DNA of 64,000 nucleotides from an uncultured Prochlorococcus sp. (GCA_902564695.1 CACFCB010000001.1:62001-126000); one strand, 5' to 3'; shown: positions 50,179 through 59,490, counted from the first letter of the stretch. The notes: generated by a model not told the origin, from the sequence alone. Numbers and translations are program-made.

Positions 50179-50420
50179 ACTTCAAAGTAATCATTCTCTT
50201 GCCAGTATTCATCAGGATCATCTTCATAGTCCGGATGATCTTCTAATTCACCAGGTTGTTCACCCAAAAGCAAGAGAAGACCTTCTAGGTATCTCATCTC
50301 TGATGGATCATCAGATTTGTTTAGATGATCTTTTATTCTCTTCGCAGCTGTAGGATCTCCATTCTCTACAGCAGTTGTTAACAAATAAAGAGGATTATTT
50401 TTTAGATCTTTTTCTTTCAT
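50175..50420 (-). CDS. Conserved acidic small protein
   Basis: An 81-residue soluble, acidic protein: NPLYLLTTAVENGDPTAAKR, then YLEGLLLLLGEQPGELEDHP and the acidic tail DYEDDPDEYWQENDYFEV. No catalytic motif. Its stop shares four bases with the convergent DMT gene. Possibly a small regulatory or binding protein; function unknown. Confidence 0.7.
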   Translation of the reverse strand: MKEKDLKNNPLYLLTTAVENGDPTAAKRIKDHLNKSDDPSEMRYLEGLLLLLGEQPGELEDHPDYEDDPDEYWQENDYFEV

Positions 50421-50464
50421 TTTTAATTGGAAATTTTCAGAGAATTAGGATTTTATGCTTTTAC

Positions 50465-50887
50465 TTAAGAGAAGTTTCTATCAGTTGTCCCCGGGTAGAA
50501 AAGAGTATTTTGATCAATATTAATCTCAGAGAACTTAATGGGTTTCCAAAATAAATCTCTTGTGATCAGAAAACGAATATCTTTTTCTTTTAAAAATTTT
50601 TCATTGACAAGTTTTTGTAGACTTTTTATCGAGACTTCGCCCCATTCACAGGAATTAGTTAGCCAATCATCCATTTCCCAGACAGGCTCAGAATTGATAA
50701 GTTTAAATCCAAATGCCTTTTCTCTATTTTTAGATATCTCAGAAATGTACCAATCGCCAACAACGCCATATAAATGACAAAAAATCAAATCATCATTTGA
50801 TCCCTTACTTTTGCCAGTCATTGTTTTCATTGACTTGGCTATTGACTCTGGCAAGAGAACAAGTGGATTTTGGTTTTGTTCAGTCAA
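50465..50887 (-). CDS. Hypothetical protein, faint DUF2958-like pattern
   Basis: A 140-residue soluble protein. LIFCHLYGVVGDWYISEI, then EWGEVSIKSLQKL and RFLITRDLFWKPIKFSEI, vaguely recalls DUF2958 (W-Y-x-x-E, E-x-G-x-x-S-L, E-R-D-L-x-x-x-P), but the match is not secure. It is 44 bases upstream of the small acidic-protein gene on the same strand. Confidence 0.6.
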   Translation of the reverse strand: MTEQNQNPLVLLPESIAKSMKTMTGKSKGSNDDLIFCHLYGVVGDWYISEISKNREKAFGFKLINSEPVWEMDDWLTNSCEWGEVSIKSLQKLVNEKFLKEKDIRFLITRDLFWKPIKFSEINIDQNTLFYPGTTDRNFS

Positions 50888-51005
50888 AATAAAAATGTTG
50901 TTTATATAATCCTTATTAAGGGATTTAGTACTTAATTATATTTTTCCAAAACTCTATTTAGTTATTTTTATTTCTTATGTAATAAATGTATTGCTTTCTT
51001 AAATA

Positions 51006-51314
51006 TTACTGATCAAGTCCGGCTGCTTTAAGTGCTTGTAAAGCTAATTTCATGTGAACCCCCATTGCACCAATAGCCATTAGAGACTTTGAGTCTCTAT
51101 CTTTAGTTATCATTTCCTCTTTTTTGTTTAGCATTAATAATATTTTTTGACTTGTATCTGACCAGTTTGAAATTAAATTATTGAATTCTTCATTGTGAAT
51201 AACTTCACTATCTGCTGAACTGTTACCTAAAGAAATCTCTTTTTTAGCTTTGTTGAATAGGGAATTTAATTCCTTATGGCTTATTGCATTTGGTGAAAAC
51301 TGATTATTAGACAA
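51006..51314 (-). CDS. Hypothetical helical protein
   Basis: A 102-residue soluble, mostly helical protein (ELNSLFNKAKKEISLGNSSA, then KSLMAIGAMGVHMKLALQAL). No family is recognised. It lies between murD and the DUF2958-like gene, all on the minus strand. Confidence 0.6.
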   Translation of the reverse strand: MSNNQFSPNAISHKELNSLFNKAKKEISLGNSSADSEVIHNEEFNNLISNWSDTSQKILLMLNKKEEMITKDRDSKSLMAIGAMGVHMKLALQALKAAGLDQ

Positions 51315-51406
51315 TTGATCTTTGAGAACTAAACATAAATTATCAGTTGGTAATTATTTTATAAGGGTGGATCTCCGACCAAATCAATTATGATGGAAGA
51401 AGGCAA

Positions 51407-52816
51407 TTATTTAGTAATTCCCAGCTTTTTAACAAGATCTTTAAAGTGATCCCCTCTTTCTTCAAAGTTTTGATATTGATCAAAACTTGCACAGGCTGGA
51501 GATAAGATTACGCTTTTAGACTTTGTTTTTTTAGCAATATCAAAGGATATTTTTGTAGCTTCTTCCAGATTTTCTTTGACTATAAGCTGTCCCTCATAGG
51601 AAGAGTTTGATAGCGATTTCTGTAGATCTTTTGCGCTAATTCCAAAAAGAACTACCCCATTAGTTGAGTGCTTCAATTCCTCTATCCAAGAAATAGGATC
51701 TCCCTTTTTTTGTTTTCCTCCAGCAATCAGGATTGAAGGTGAAGATATGGCTTTTATTCCTGTTATAGAAGAATCAAAATTAGTAGCTTTACTGTCATTA
51801 TAAAATTTTAAATTATCTTTTTCCCCTAGGTACTCCAATCTATGAGGAATTGATTTAAAAGAACTTATAGATTTAGCTATTGATCGGGAATTAATACCTA
51901 TTTCTCTTGCTGCTGCAGTAACAAGTAAGAGGTTTTGTAGATTATGCTTTCCAGGGATTTGAAGTATGGAAGAATGAAAAAGTTGAGTTTGATTCTCGTA
52001 GATATACCCTTCTTGATTTATCCAGAATTTTGGATTATGAGTATATGATGATTGATTATTAATTCCAACCCATATTCCCTTTGGAAGTTCTTTTCTTCTT
52101 TTTGATAGAAAATTATCATCAGAATTGTATATACGAAGAGATGATTTTCCTAATAAACTTCGTTTGATTTTGAAATAACTTTCAAGGTCATGGTGCCTTT
52201 CTAGATGATCAGGAGTAAACGTAGTCCATATGCCTATAGTAGGATTTAGATTTATTGAACTTTCAATTTGATAACTGCTTAATTCTAAAACAAGCCAATT
52301 AAATATTTTAGGTTTTCGTTGATTAGCTTCTAAAGCAATTGTTGATAATGCTTTCCCAGTATTTCCCCCCATATCAGTAATAAAATTATTGCTTTTAAGA
52401 ACATGATGAAGCATATTCGTTACGGTAGTTTTTCCATTTGTACCTGTAATACCTATCGATGGGATATGACTCAATCTTTCCCATGCCAATTCAACTTCCC
52501 CTTTCATATTTATATTTTTACTTCTTAAATCTCTAAGAGTATTATGCTCCCAGTCTATGCCAGGACTTACAACAATTGAAGCTATTTTTTCCATCCATGG
52601 AGTAAAACTATTTATATTCATTGGTTCATCAAGAAAAACTACTTCAATTCCATCTCCCATTAGCTTATTGGACGTATCTATTAGTTTTTTATTTGAATTG
52701 TTTTCTAATATTAGAACTTTTTCGCCTTCTGATTTAAGTAGTTTCGCCGCACTAACTCCTGAAGTGCCTAAGCCCAGTATAATGTGTATTTTTTGTTCTT
52801 GTTTTGGTATTGACAA
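51407..52816 (-). CDS. murD: UDP-N-acetylmuramoylalanine--D-glutamate ligase
   Basis: A 469-residue Mur ligase adding D-glutamate to UDP-MurNAc-L-Ala in the cytoplasm. The N-terminal substrate domain (ILGLGTSGVSAAKLLKSEGE, residues 13-32) is followed by the ATP P-loop GTNGKTT at residues 125-131 and by LELSSYQIE and FTPDHLERHHDLESY. KFYNDSKATNFDSSITGIKA holds the C-terminal catalytic region. Length and motifs are normal. It stands alone, without other mur genes. Confidence 0.96.
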   Translation of the reverse strand: MSIPKQEQKIHIILGLGTSGVSAAKLLKSEGEKVLILENNSNKKLIDTSNKLMGDGIEVVFLDEPMNINSFTPWMEKIASIVVSPGIDWEHNTLRDLRSKNINMKGEVELAWERLSHIPSIGITGTNGKTTVTNMLHHVLKSNNFITDMGGNTGKALSTIALEANQRKPKIFNWLVLELSSYQIESSINLNPTIGIWTTFTPDHLERHHDLESYFKIKRSLLGKSSLRIYNSDDNFLSKRRKELPKGIWVGINNQSSYTHNPKFWINQEGYIYENQTQLFHSSILQIPGKHNLQNLLLVTAAAREIGINSRSIAKSISSFKSIPHRLEYLGEKDNLKFYNDSKATNFDSSITGIKAISSPSILIAGGKQKKGDPISWIEELKHSTNGVVLFGISAKDLQKSLSNSSYEGQLIVKENLEEATKISFDIAKKTKSKSVILSPACASFDQYQNFEERGDHFKDLVKKLGITK

Positions 52817-53120
52817 TTTAATTTTCGATTTGAATAGAATTCGACTTTAAGACGATTTCATTATTGTTATCTTGTGGAATAAAAGCCAATTCAAATAGTT
52901 GAAACTTATAATTACTATAAAATAATTTACTATTAGTATTTTCTTTGATTTTTAAATAAAGATATTTTATTCATTCCCTCCATGGATTTGCTTGTTTGTT
53001 TATTTAAGAAAAGCAAAACAAAAAAATTTGAGCTGAAATTCATCTGGTTAAAAAAATATTAATAATTCTGGCTTTTGAGTTTGAATATTGTTTTTATGCA
53101 TACGTATTTACTCTAGGTTT
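52817..53120. other. AT-rich spacer upstream of murD
   Basis: About 300 bases between the divergent murD and a small plus-strand frame. No RNA gene or strong hairpin. Confidence 0.4.
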
Positions 53121-53267
53121 ATGACTGCAAAGATTGAGCTGAGAAAAATTTCGAAGAAATCTGATTTACAGGAATCAACGACCAGCGATAATTTATTTGG
53201 TGGATCAACCGAGCACAATGAGAGTGAAATTAAATGGGTTAAACTTCATCAAATGTTTGACAGGTAA
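53121..53267 (+). CDS. Possible 48-residue soluble protein
   Basis: An ATG-started frame with protein-like composition (MTAKIELRKISKKSDLQEST, then EIKWVKLHQMFDR). It lies 59 bases before the tRNA-Val gene, which is on the other strand. No family is recognised. Confidence 0.45.
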   Translation: MTAKIELRKISKKSDLQESTTSDNLFGGSTEHNESEIKWVKLHQMFDR

Positions 53268-53326
53268 AATGATCCTGGAAAAATTTATCTATTGTTACTG
53301 AACTCTCTGAGGGTTCTAAAATTTTA

Positions 53327-53398
53327 TGGGCGATACTGGAATCGAACCAGTGACTCCTACCGTGTCAAGGTAGTGCTCTACCTCTGAGCTAATCGCCC
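53327..53398 (-). tRNA. tRNA-Val(GAC)
   Basis: The minus strand folds as a cloverleaf. The acceptor stem is GGGCGAT/ATCGCCC, the D arm GCTC/GAGC, the anticodon stem CTACC/GGTAG around TTGACAC (anticodon GAC), and the T arm ACTGG/CCAGT around TTCGAAT. The discriminator is A and no CCA is encoded. GAC decodes GUC and GUU valine codons. Confidence 0.95.
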
Positions 53399-53465
53399 TT
53401 GCAAATCAAATTTAAACTTAAGTGTGGATAGTTTCTTGAAATTAGCAGGCAATTGGACCTTATTA

Positions 53466-54254
53466 TTATTGTCTTAGTAATTTAATCCTCCAACGTTTTT
53501 TTTTTGTTTTATCAATATTTAAAATTTTAAGTGATCCTTTCTTCTCTAGGTGGATGAGATCTCCTACTGTAACTGATTTGCTCGGTTGATTATTTTGTAC
53601 CCAGTTAAGCCTTAAAAATCCTTGCTTGATTTTAGTCGTGATTTTTGACCTAGACAAGCCAAACCCTGCAGAGGCTATTGCATCAATCCTGGTAGAGGCC
53701 TCAACTGTATTAATTACTTTTTCAGTTCTTTTGAAAGGGAGTTCCATTTCACTGATTGCAAGTGATTGGATCGTTATGTCAACTTCTCTAATTTTTCCAA
53801 CTTTTTTATCAATTAAATCCGCGCACTCTTTCGTGCAAATAGCTTGAGCTCCTCTATCTCTAATTAGCCAAATATCTCCAATGTCTTTTGGTTGAGCATT
53901 AAAACTTTCTATCGCTTTCCTGAAATCATTTGGAGTGGCTCTGTCAAAGAGGAAATTTCCAGTTATGTAAATACCTTTCATAGGTAAATCTGAATGATCC
54001 TGACAATCTTTCTTGTCAGATCTCAAAAAACATATTCTTTGACGCTCGGCACCAGGAAATCCTCCTTCATAAGTGCAGGATATGTCATTTAAATCATTGA
54101 ATTTATTTTTAGCTTCCTCTATTAATTGGGCTGATAAAAAAGAAGACCAAGTGGGCTTCCACTCTTTTATTGCTTTCTCTGCGTATTCGAGCAATATCTC
54201 TAACTCCTCCCTAAAAGTACTATTTATTAAAATCTTTTCTTTTGGGAGATTCAT
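53466..54254 (-). CDS. Photosystem II S4-domain protein (YlmH-like)
   Basis: A 262-residue soluble protein of the YlmH type, annotated in cyanobacteria as a photosystem II S4-domain protein. The N-terminal region has TYEGGFPGAERQRICFLRSD. The C-terminal S4 RNA-binding domain (about residues 190-240) has RIDAIASAGFGLSRSKITTK, then FLRLNWVQNN. YlmH relatives bind ribosomes or RNA. A role in PSII assembly has been suggested by family naming only. Confidence 0.88.
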   Translation of the reverse strand: MNLPKEKILINSTFREELEILLEYAEKAIKEWKPTWSSFLSAQLIEEAKNKFNDLNDISCTYEGGFPGAERQRICFLRSDKKDCQDHSDLPMKGIYITGNFLFDRATPNDFRKAIESFNAQPKDIGDIWLIRDRGAQAICTKECADLIDKKVGKIREVDITIQSLAISEMELPFKRTEKVINTVEASTRIDAIASAGFGLSRSKITTKIKQGFLRLNWVQNNQPSKSVTVGDLIHLEKKGSLKILNIDKTKKKRWRIKLLRQ

Positions 54255-54394
54255 AAAAGAAATTTAATTTCTATTACTTATTCTTATGTATTTTAATCAA
54301 TATTTTGCAAATCACGATTGGTTTGATGAAGATAATATTAATAGTATTATTAGTTTATTTAAATTTTAAGGTTTTATTCTTTTTATATTTTTAA

Positions 54395-54418
54395 GTAATT
54401 GTAATTGTAATTGTTATT
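54395..54418 (+). repeat. Hexanucleotide tandem repeat (GTAATT)n
   Basis: Three perfect GTAATT units (54395-54412) and a fourth with one change (GTTATT) overlap the stop codon of the next minus-strand gene. It is a short microsatellite that may alter length by slippage, but it affects only a few codons at most. Confidence 0.6.
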
Positions 54419-54980
54419 GTTTGCCTATAGAAATTATTTCTATATTTTTAATCTCTTTTAAAACATTCCAAGGTGGATCTATCTCTATTGGTGTTTCAAG
54501 AATTAGTAACCAAAGACCTTGTTCACTTTTTTTCCGTAGGGCCCTTAAATCATCATTTATCTCTTGGTTAACGCTTCCAGCTGAAAAAAAACTACCTAAC
54601 CATCCTGAAATCATTCCGACAAGCCCGCCTAAAAGCTTCTCAAATTGGTTTGGAAAACCTAGATTTGAAAATGTTTCTAAACCGGTCATTTGCGAAAAGC
54701 TCAAGCCTGTTATAAAACCAAATGGTACTAACCATGTAGCTAAAGTTTTTTGACGATCTTTTCGAGCAAGATTTGGATTGAAAAGCTTTACATTATTAAA
54801 ACTCAATTGATTTGTGAACTCCTCCCCTAAAGACCCTTGAGCTGAATTATATGAGTCCGTTTTGTTTTTTAAAGGTTCTACAAGATCGCAACTCACGATA
54901 GGTGTTTGAGCCTCTCTTAGCTTGAGTAGTAGCTCTTTCGCTGGTTGCTTTTCCTTCAAAACGATTACACATGTTGACAC
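54414..54980 (-). CDS. Membrane-associated protein with central hydrophobic hairpin
   Basis: A 188-residue protein. An alpha/beta N-terminus (MSTCVIVLKEKQPAKELLLK) is followed by a central pair of hydrophobic segments with glycine-rich spacing (WLVPFGFITGLSFSQMTG, then LLGGLVGMISGWLGSFFSAG). A soluble C-terminus comes last (LWLLILETPIEIDPPWNVLK). This layout recurs in a picocyanobacterial family of unknown function. The glycine-zipper hairpin suggests a membrane-anchored regulator. Confidence 0.65.
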   Translation of the reverse strand: MSTCVIVLKEKQPAKELLLKLREAQTPIVSCDLVEPLKNKTDSYNSAQGSLGEEFTNQLSFNNVKLFNPNLARKDRQKTLATWLVPFGFITGLSFSQMTGLETFSNLGFPNQFEKLLGGLVGMISGWLGSFFSAGSVNQEINDDLRALRKKSEQGLWLLILETPIEIDPPWNVLKEIKNIEIISIGKQ

Positions 54981-55084
54981 AAATTAACTCCTTGAAATGT
55001 TTGGATTTTCAATCCTGCTCAACATAAATCTGGCCAGCAGCAAATAGGCCACTAAAGTTCAGATCGGCACGTTTATCGCCCTTA

Positions 55085-56671
55085 ATGACGAAAGTTCTTG
55101 TTTCTGATCCCATTGATCAAGCAGGCATAGATATTCTTACTCAGGTTGCCCAGGTTGACCAAAAAATTGGTCTTTCAGTTGATGAGTTAAAAAAAATTAT
55201 TGGTAACTATGACGGGTTAATGATTCGTTCGGGTACTCAGGTCACCTCGGAAGTGATTTCTGAAGCTAAAAAATTGAGAATCATTGGTAGAGCTGGGGTT
55301 GGTGTCGATAATGTTGATGTCCCAACTGCTACTCGAAAAGGAGTCTTAGTTGTTAATTCTCCAGGGGGTAATACTATCGCTGCGGCTGAGCATGCTTTGG
55401 CAATGATCCTTTCATTAACAAGGAATATTCCTCAAGCTCATGCCAGTATGTTTTCTGGAGGCTGGGATCGAAAAAAATATGTAGGAAATGAACTTTATAA
55501 AAAAACTTTAGGAGTAGTTGGACTTGGAAAGATTGGATCGCATGTGGCAAAGGTTGCAAATGCCCTAGGCATGGAAGTTATTGGATTTGACCCTTTCGTC
55601 TCAACTGAAAGAGCTCAGCAAATGCAGGTACGATTATGTGAGATTGAAGATTTATTTAGGGAATCTGATTATGTCACTCTTCATCTTCCAAGGACATCTG
55701 AAACAGAAAATTTAGTAGATATAAACTTATTGAGAAAAATGAAACCATCCGCAAGATTGGTTAACTGTGCCAGAGGTGGAATTATCAATGAATATGATTT
55801 GGCAAATGCTTTGGATGAAAAGGTTATAAAAGGCGCAGCAATTGATGTTTATGCCAAAGAGCCTTTGAGTGAAAATTCTCCTCTTCGCTCTGTAAAGAAT
55901 GGTTTGATCCTTACTCCTCATTTAGGCGCTTCAACTGTTGAGGCTCAACAAAATGTTGCTATTGATGTCGCTGAACAGATTAGAGATGTTCTTTTAGGTT
56001 TACCAGCAAGAAGCGCAGTAAATATTCCTGGTCTTAGTGCAGAAATAATGGATAGTCTTAAGCCGCATCTCAAACTTGCTGAGACATTAGGATTATTAGT
56101 CAGTCAAATTTCGGGAGGACAGATTCAAAAATTAGAAGTTCGCTTGCAAGGTGAATTCGCTCAACATCCATCTCAGCCTTTGGTTATTGCTACTCTAAAG
56201 GGATTGCTTACAAATGCTTTGGGAGATAAAATCAATTACGTTAACGCTTCTTTGGAAGCGAAAGGGAGAGGTATAGATGTTGTAGAAATTAAAGATGAAC
56301 TCAGTCCAGAGTTATCTAGTGGTTCTTTACAACTTAATAGTTTTAGCGAGAGAGGGGGGCATAGTGTATCGGGTACGGTTTTTGGAGATGGTGATTTAGG
56401 TATTACGAGTATTGATGAGTATCCAATAAACTTTGTTCCAAGTAGACATATGCTTTTCACCAGGCATAGGGATATGCCTGGAATTATTGGACAAATTGGC
56501 TCATTACTTGGGAAACACAATGTGAATATTGCTTCAATGCAAGTTGGAAGGAGGATTGTTAGGGGAGAGGCCGTTATGGTTTTAAGTATTGATGATCCAA
56601 TCCCATCAGAATTGTTGGGATCAATTCTCTCAATGCAAGGAATAAATGAAGCTCATTCTGTGACTTTGTAA
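55085..56671 (+). CDS. serA: D-3-phosphoglycerate dehydrogenase
   Basis: A 528-residue NAD-dependent enzyme of the long type, first step of serine synthesis. The substrate-binding part is VLVSDPIDQAGIDIL, then IGRAGVGVDNVDVPTA. The NAD fold is LGVVGLGKIGSHVA, and the catalytic arginine and histidine regions are NCARGGIINEYDLA and ILTPHLGAST. A long C-terminal region ends in an ACT domain (FTRHRDMPGIIGQIGSLLG), the site of serine feedback in related enzymes. Promoter spacing to the divergent gene at 54980 is 104 bases. Confidence 0.96.
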   Translation: MTKVLVSDPIDQAGIDILTQVAQVDQKIGLSVDELKKIIGNYDGLMIRSGTQVTSEVISEAKKLRIIGRAGVGVDNVDVPTATRKGVLVVNSPGGNTIAAAEHALAMILSLTRNIPQAHASMFSGGWDRKKYVGNELYKKTLGVVGLGKIGSHVAKVANALGMEVIGFDPFVSTERAQQMQVRLCEIEDLFRESDYVTLHLPRTSETENLVDINLLRKMKPSARLVNCARGGIINEYDLANALDEKVIKGAAIDVYAKEPLSENSPLRSVKNGLILTPHLGASTVEAQQNVAIDVAEQIRDVLLGLPARSAVNIPGLSAEIMDSLKPHLKLAETLGLLVSQISGGQIQKLEVRLQGEFAQHPSQPLVIATLKGLLTNALGDKINYVNASLEAKGRGIDVVEIKDELSPELSSGSLQLNSFSERGGHSVSGTVFGDGDLGITSIDEYPINFVPSRHMLFTRHRDMPGIIGQIGSLLGKHNVNIASMQVGRRIVRGEAVMVLSIDDPIPSELLGSILSMQGINEAHSVTL

Positions 56672-56672
56672 A

Positions 56673-57611
56673 TTGTTAGTTGAAAACAAAATAAATTCAT
56701 ATAACTCTAATGTTTCTTGGCTTCGCTTCGAGCAGGAAACTCCTTTTGAGTTAGAAGATTCTTTTTTTTGGTTTTTAACCAAGTTAGGAATTCATAGATT
56801 CTCTTTTGAGCATGATCCAAATAATTTTGCTACCAAAACTTTATTTATATGGCTTCCTTCTCAAGAATGGTCAATTAGCGATCAGGAAACTTTTGTTCAA
56901 TCATTAATATCTTTAGCAAAACCTTTTAAATTAACTTTGCCTCCCTGCAAATGGATTCATTTAAGTGATGAAGATTGGAGCTCAATTTGGAAAAAGAATT
57001 GGAAAGCTGATCCTGTAGGTAAATCAATATTAATTTTGCCTGCATGGCTAGATATTCCTAAAAATTTTTCAGACCGAAAGATTATTCGTTTGGATCCAGG
57101 AAGTGCTTTTGGAACTGGTAGTCACCCATCCACTAGGTTATGCATTGAAGCCTTGGATAAAGACCCACCAGTAAGTAAAACAATTGCTGATTTAGGCTGT
57201 GGCAGCGGAATATTATCTTTAGCTGCATTAAAATTAGGGGCTAAATGTGTTTACGCTGTTGATTCGGATTCTTTAGCAATATCTGCCACCAAAATTAATT
57301 TTTCTTTAAATAATTTCTCTGAAAACCTTCTCAATGTTTATCTTGGCTCTATTGAAGAACTTGAAGCAAATATCCCTAAAACAAAAATTGATTTGATGAT
57401 CTGCAATATTCTTGCACCTGTCATAAAATCCTTGGGACCAGGATTCGACAAAATTATTGGAAAAAAAGGTAAAGTAATTTTATCTGGTTTATTAGTTGAT
57501 CAAATAAAAGATATGCAAGAATTTTTTCTTCAACTTGGATGGAAAGTTCTTGAAATCCAAGAAATTGATCATTGGGCTTTAATGGCTTTAACTCGTAAGT
57601 TTTCTAATTAA
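56673..57611 (+). CDS. prmA: Ribosomal protein L11 methyltransferase
   Basis: A 312-residue SAM-dependent methyltransferase that modifies ribosomal protein L11. The glycine-rich SAM loop is IADLGCGSGILSLAALKLGA. Upstream it has the PrmA signature GSAFGTGSHPSTRLCIEAL, and MICNILAPVIKSLGPGFDKI near the substrate site. The start is a TTG at 56673, two bases after the serA stop codon, so expression is probably coupled to serA. Confidence 0.93.
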   Translation: MLVENKINSYNSNVSWLRFEQETPFELEDSFFWFLTKLGIHRFSFEHDPNNFATKTLFIWLPSQEWSISDQETFVQSLISLAKPFKLTLPPCKWIHLSDEDWSSIWKKNWKADPVGKSILILPAWLDIPKNFSDRKIIRLDPGSAFGTGSHPSTRLCIEALDKDPPVSKTIADLGCGSGILSLAALKLGAKCVYAVDSDSLAISATKINFSLNNFSENLLNVYLGSIEELEANIPKTKIDLMICNILAPVIKSLGPGFDKIIGKKGKVILSGLLVDQIKDMQEFFLQLGWKVLEIQEIDHWALMALTRKFSN

Positions 57612-57643
57612 TTCAATAAACGACAACTTTAAAAAAAAACTTC

Positions 57644-57943
57644 ATGAAATCTTTCAAGATCACTTTTGTTAATGAATTAAGTGGCTTGAGAGAGGAGGTA
57701 GATATCCCAGATGATAAATACATTTTGGACTCTGCATGTGAACAAAATATCAATTTACCTTTTTCTTGTAGGGCTGGAGCTTGTTCGACTTGTGTCGCTA
57801 AATTAGAAAAAGGACAGGTTGACCAACAAGATCAAAGTTTTTTGGATGATGATCAAATTAACAAAGGATATATTTTGATTTGCGTGGCATATCCGACTTC
57901 TGATTGCATAATTAGAACTCATGCCGAGGATGAAATGTATTGA
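57644..57943 (+). CDS. petF: Plant-type [2Fe-2S] ferredoxin
   Basis: A 99-residue soluble ferredoxin with the four cluster ligands at Cys42, Cys47, Cys50 and Cys80 ([15 protein letters not shown] and [12 protein letters not shown]). The [20 protein letters not shown] stretch is typical of photosynthetic ferredoxins that take electrons from photosystem I and pass them to FNR, nitrite reductase or thioredoxin reductase. It may be one of several paralogues, so the specific role is not certain. Confidence 0.93.
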   Translation: MKSFKITFVNELSGLREEVDIPDDKYILDSACEQNINLPFSCRAGACSTCVAKLEKGQVDQQDQSFLDDDQINKGYILICVAYPTSDCIIRTHAEDEMY

Positions 57944-58052
57944 TATGAATTTTTTTTCGAGATATTGCAAGTTTTGCTTGCCAAAATTCTTTTTGTTCGC
58001 CAACCTCATATTTGTGACCTTATGGCCGCAAATAAATTTATTAAGGGATTAA

Positions 58053-58442
58053 TTGATTTCAGAAGTTTTGCCAAAAGAGGAAGTTCAATGCCTTATGGAC
58101 CATGGAACAGTCCATTCAAGCATTGGAGGTCAATATAGTTTCCGTGTTATTGGCCCATGTTGTCGTCTTTATGATCGTGAAGAATTGCCTTGGCCTTGTT
58201 GCAGGCTCTCTTGGAGAAGTAAAGAGCCTAGCTGGAGAAGAATAGGTAAAAGATTAGTCGCTGATATTGCCGCTCAAAAATGTCCATCATATTCTGTTGA
58301 GATTATTCAACCAGGAGTGAAACCAACAAAAACAATTTTGACTTTATTCTCACGTCGTTTAAATGCAAATTTGCAGGAATGGTGGTATAGCAAGCATCCG
58401 CGTTCTAGAGATAGTTCAAATATTCTCCCATCTTTTACATAA
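58053..58442 (+). CDS. Conserved cysteine-rich hypothetical protein
   Basis: A 129-residue soluble protein with a TTG start. The conserved core is GPCCRLYDREELPWPCCRLS, then WRSKEPSWRRIGKRLVADIA. Four cysteines in two CC pairs stand out and might hold a metal ion or form disulfides, but no family is recognised. An ATG at 58095 is in frame, but its spacing to AAGAGGAA is too long, so 58053 is kept. Confidence 0.65.
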   Translation: MISEVLPKEEVQCLMDHGTVHSSIGGQYSFRVIGPCCRLYDREELPWPCCRLSWRSKEPSWRRIGKRLVADIAAQKCPSYSVEIIQPGVKPTKTILTLFSRRLNANLQEWWYSKHPRSRDSSNILPSFT

Positions 58443-58595
58443 TTCCAAGAAAAATTAGAAATTCATATGATTTTTATCCATCGATAATTTTTTCAGGATT
58501 TAAAGTGATGAAGATATTAAGCATTTCGGGTATAATTTTGTCCCATTTTTATGATTTCGAAGGATACTTATAAGTAAATAAACCTCAACACTGGG

Positions 58596-58787
58596 ATGAA
58601 CTTCGACTATCACGCTGTTGCTTCCGCTGCTACTGCTGCTATTCCTCTTGCTGCTGGAGCTGCTGGAGTTGGCTATTTTATATTACGCCAAAAAGGATTT
58701 GGCTTTGGTACCTCACATTTGCTTGTTGGGTTACCTATGTTTGCTGTTGGCGGAGCTGCGGCGGCTTTTTTCCTTATCACTAAGTGA
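58596..58787 (+). CDS. Small glycine/alanine-rich membrane protein
   Basis: A 63-residue protein with two hydrophobic helices (AATAAIPLAAGAAGVGYFIL and LLVGLPMFAVGGAAAAFFLI) joined by RQKGFGFGTSH. Its size and pattern are like other picocyanobacterial thylakoid-associated microproteins. It is followed by a very strong hairpin and converges with the pentapeptide-repeat gene. Confidence 0.75.
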   Translation: MNFDYHAVASAATAAIPLAAGAAGVGYFILRQKGFGFGTSHLLVGLPMFAVGGAAAAFFLITK

Positions 58788-58797
58788 TTGGAAATCC

Positions 58798-58852
58798 AAT
58801 TTAAAACCAAAAAGAAAGGGGCCATTGGCCCCTTTCTTTTTGGTTTTAAATT
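58798..58852. terminator. Bidirectional terminator with 27-base arms
   Basis: A perfect odd palindrome centred on 58825. The arms (58798-58824 and 58826-58852) run AATTTAAAACCAAAAAGAAA then GGGGCCA and their complement. The GC core GGGGCC is flanked by A- and T-rich arms, so it can stop transcription from both sides between the small membrane-protein gene and the pentapeptide-repeat gene. Confidence 0.9.
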
Positions 58853-58863
58853 TAGCTATAAAT

Positions 58864-59415
58864 TTAAGTACCAGGGTTGAAAGTGTTTTGCCCTTTAGAA
58901 GCTGGAACATATCCAGCACTTGTAGTGTTGCAACCAAGGCTATCAGCAGTATTTCCTGTAGCTACTTTGCAGAGATTTTTTTGTTGACTTCTATCCAATA
59001 CTGCATCAGTAAAGTCAGCGCCCTCAATGGTTGCACCATCAAAAACACTCTTTAGCAACTCTGCACCTGTAAGGTTCACATCAGTAAGGTTTGCATTGTC
59101 AAACCTGGTTGCATAGGCAATAACATTGGTCATGTTTGCCCCTGTGAGATCAGAGTTCTTAAGACTAGAAACACTGAAATAAGCTCCTGTAAAATTTGCC
59201 TGACCAAGATCTTTTCCTGATAGGTCATATTTTACGTATTCTGTATTTTGCAAGTCCTGGCCATGCAAGCTTGTATCTAAGGCCTCTACTGAAGAAGGGT
59301 CGCTGGGATACAGGGCACTTACAGATAGAGGACTAATGCTGAGACTTACAAGCACAGGAATCAAGACAAAGAGTCTTGTAAGGGACCGTTTAAGGGAAGA
59401 AATAAGAGAGTCCAT
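58864..59415 (-). CDS. Secreted pentapeptide-repeat protein
   Basis: A 183-residue protein. A signal peptide (residues 1-35, LFVLIPVLVSLSISPLSVSA) is followed by pentapeptide repeats (QANFTGAYFSVSSLKNSDL, then TGANMTNVIAYATRFDNANL, TDVNLTGAELLKS) that form a right-handed quadrilateral helix. Two cysteines near the end (KNLCKVATG and LGCNTTS) could be bridged. It fits lumenal pentapeptide proteins of the thylakoid in cyanobacteria. Role unknown. Confidence 0.85.
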   Translation of the reverse strand: MDSLISSLKRSLTRLFVLIPVLVSLSISPLSVSALYPSDPSSVEALDTSLHGQDLQNTEYVKYDLSGKDLGQANFTGAYFSVSSLKNSDLTGANMTNVIAYATRFDNANLTDVNLTGAELLKSVFDGATIEGADFTDAVLDRSQQKNLCKVATGNTADSLGCNTTSAGYVPASKGQNTFNPGT

Positions 59416-59490
59416 TAATAACGCCAGCGATTGACGGAAGCACCAAACTCGACCATTGTTTCATGTAGAGGCATTTCATAGGTCAAGGGA

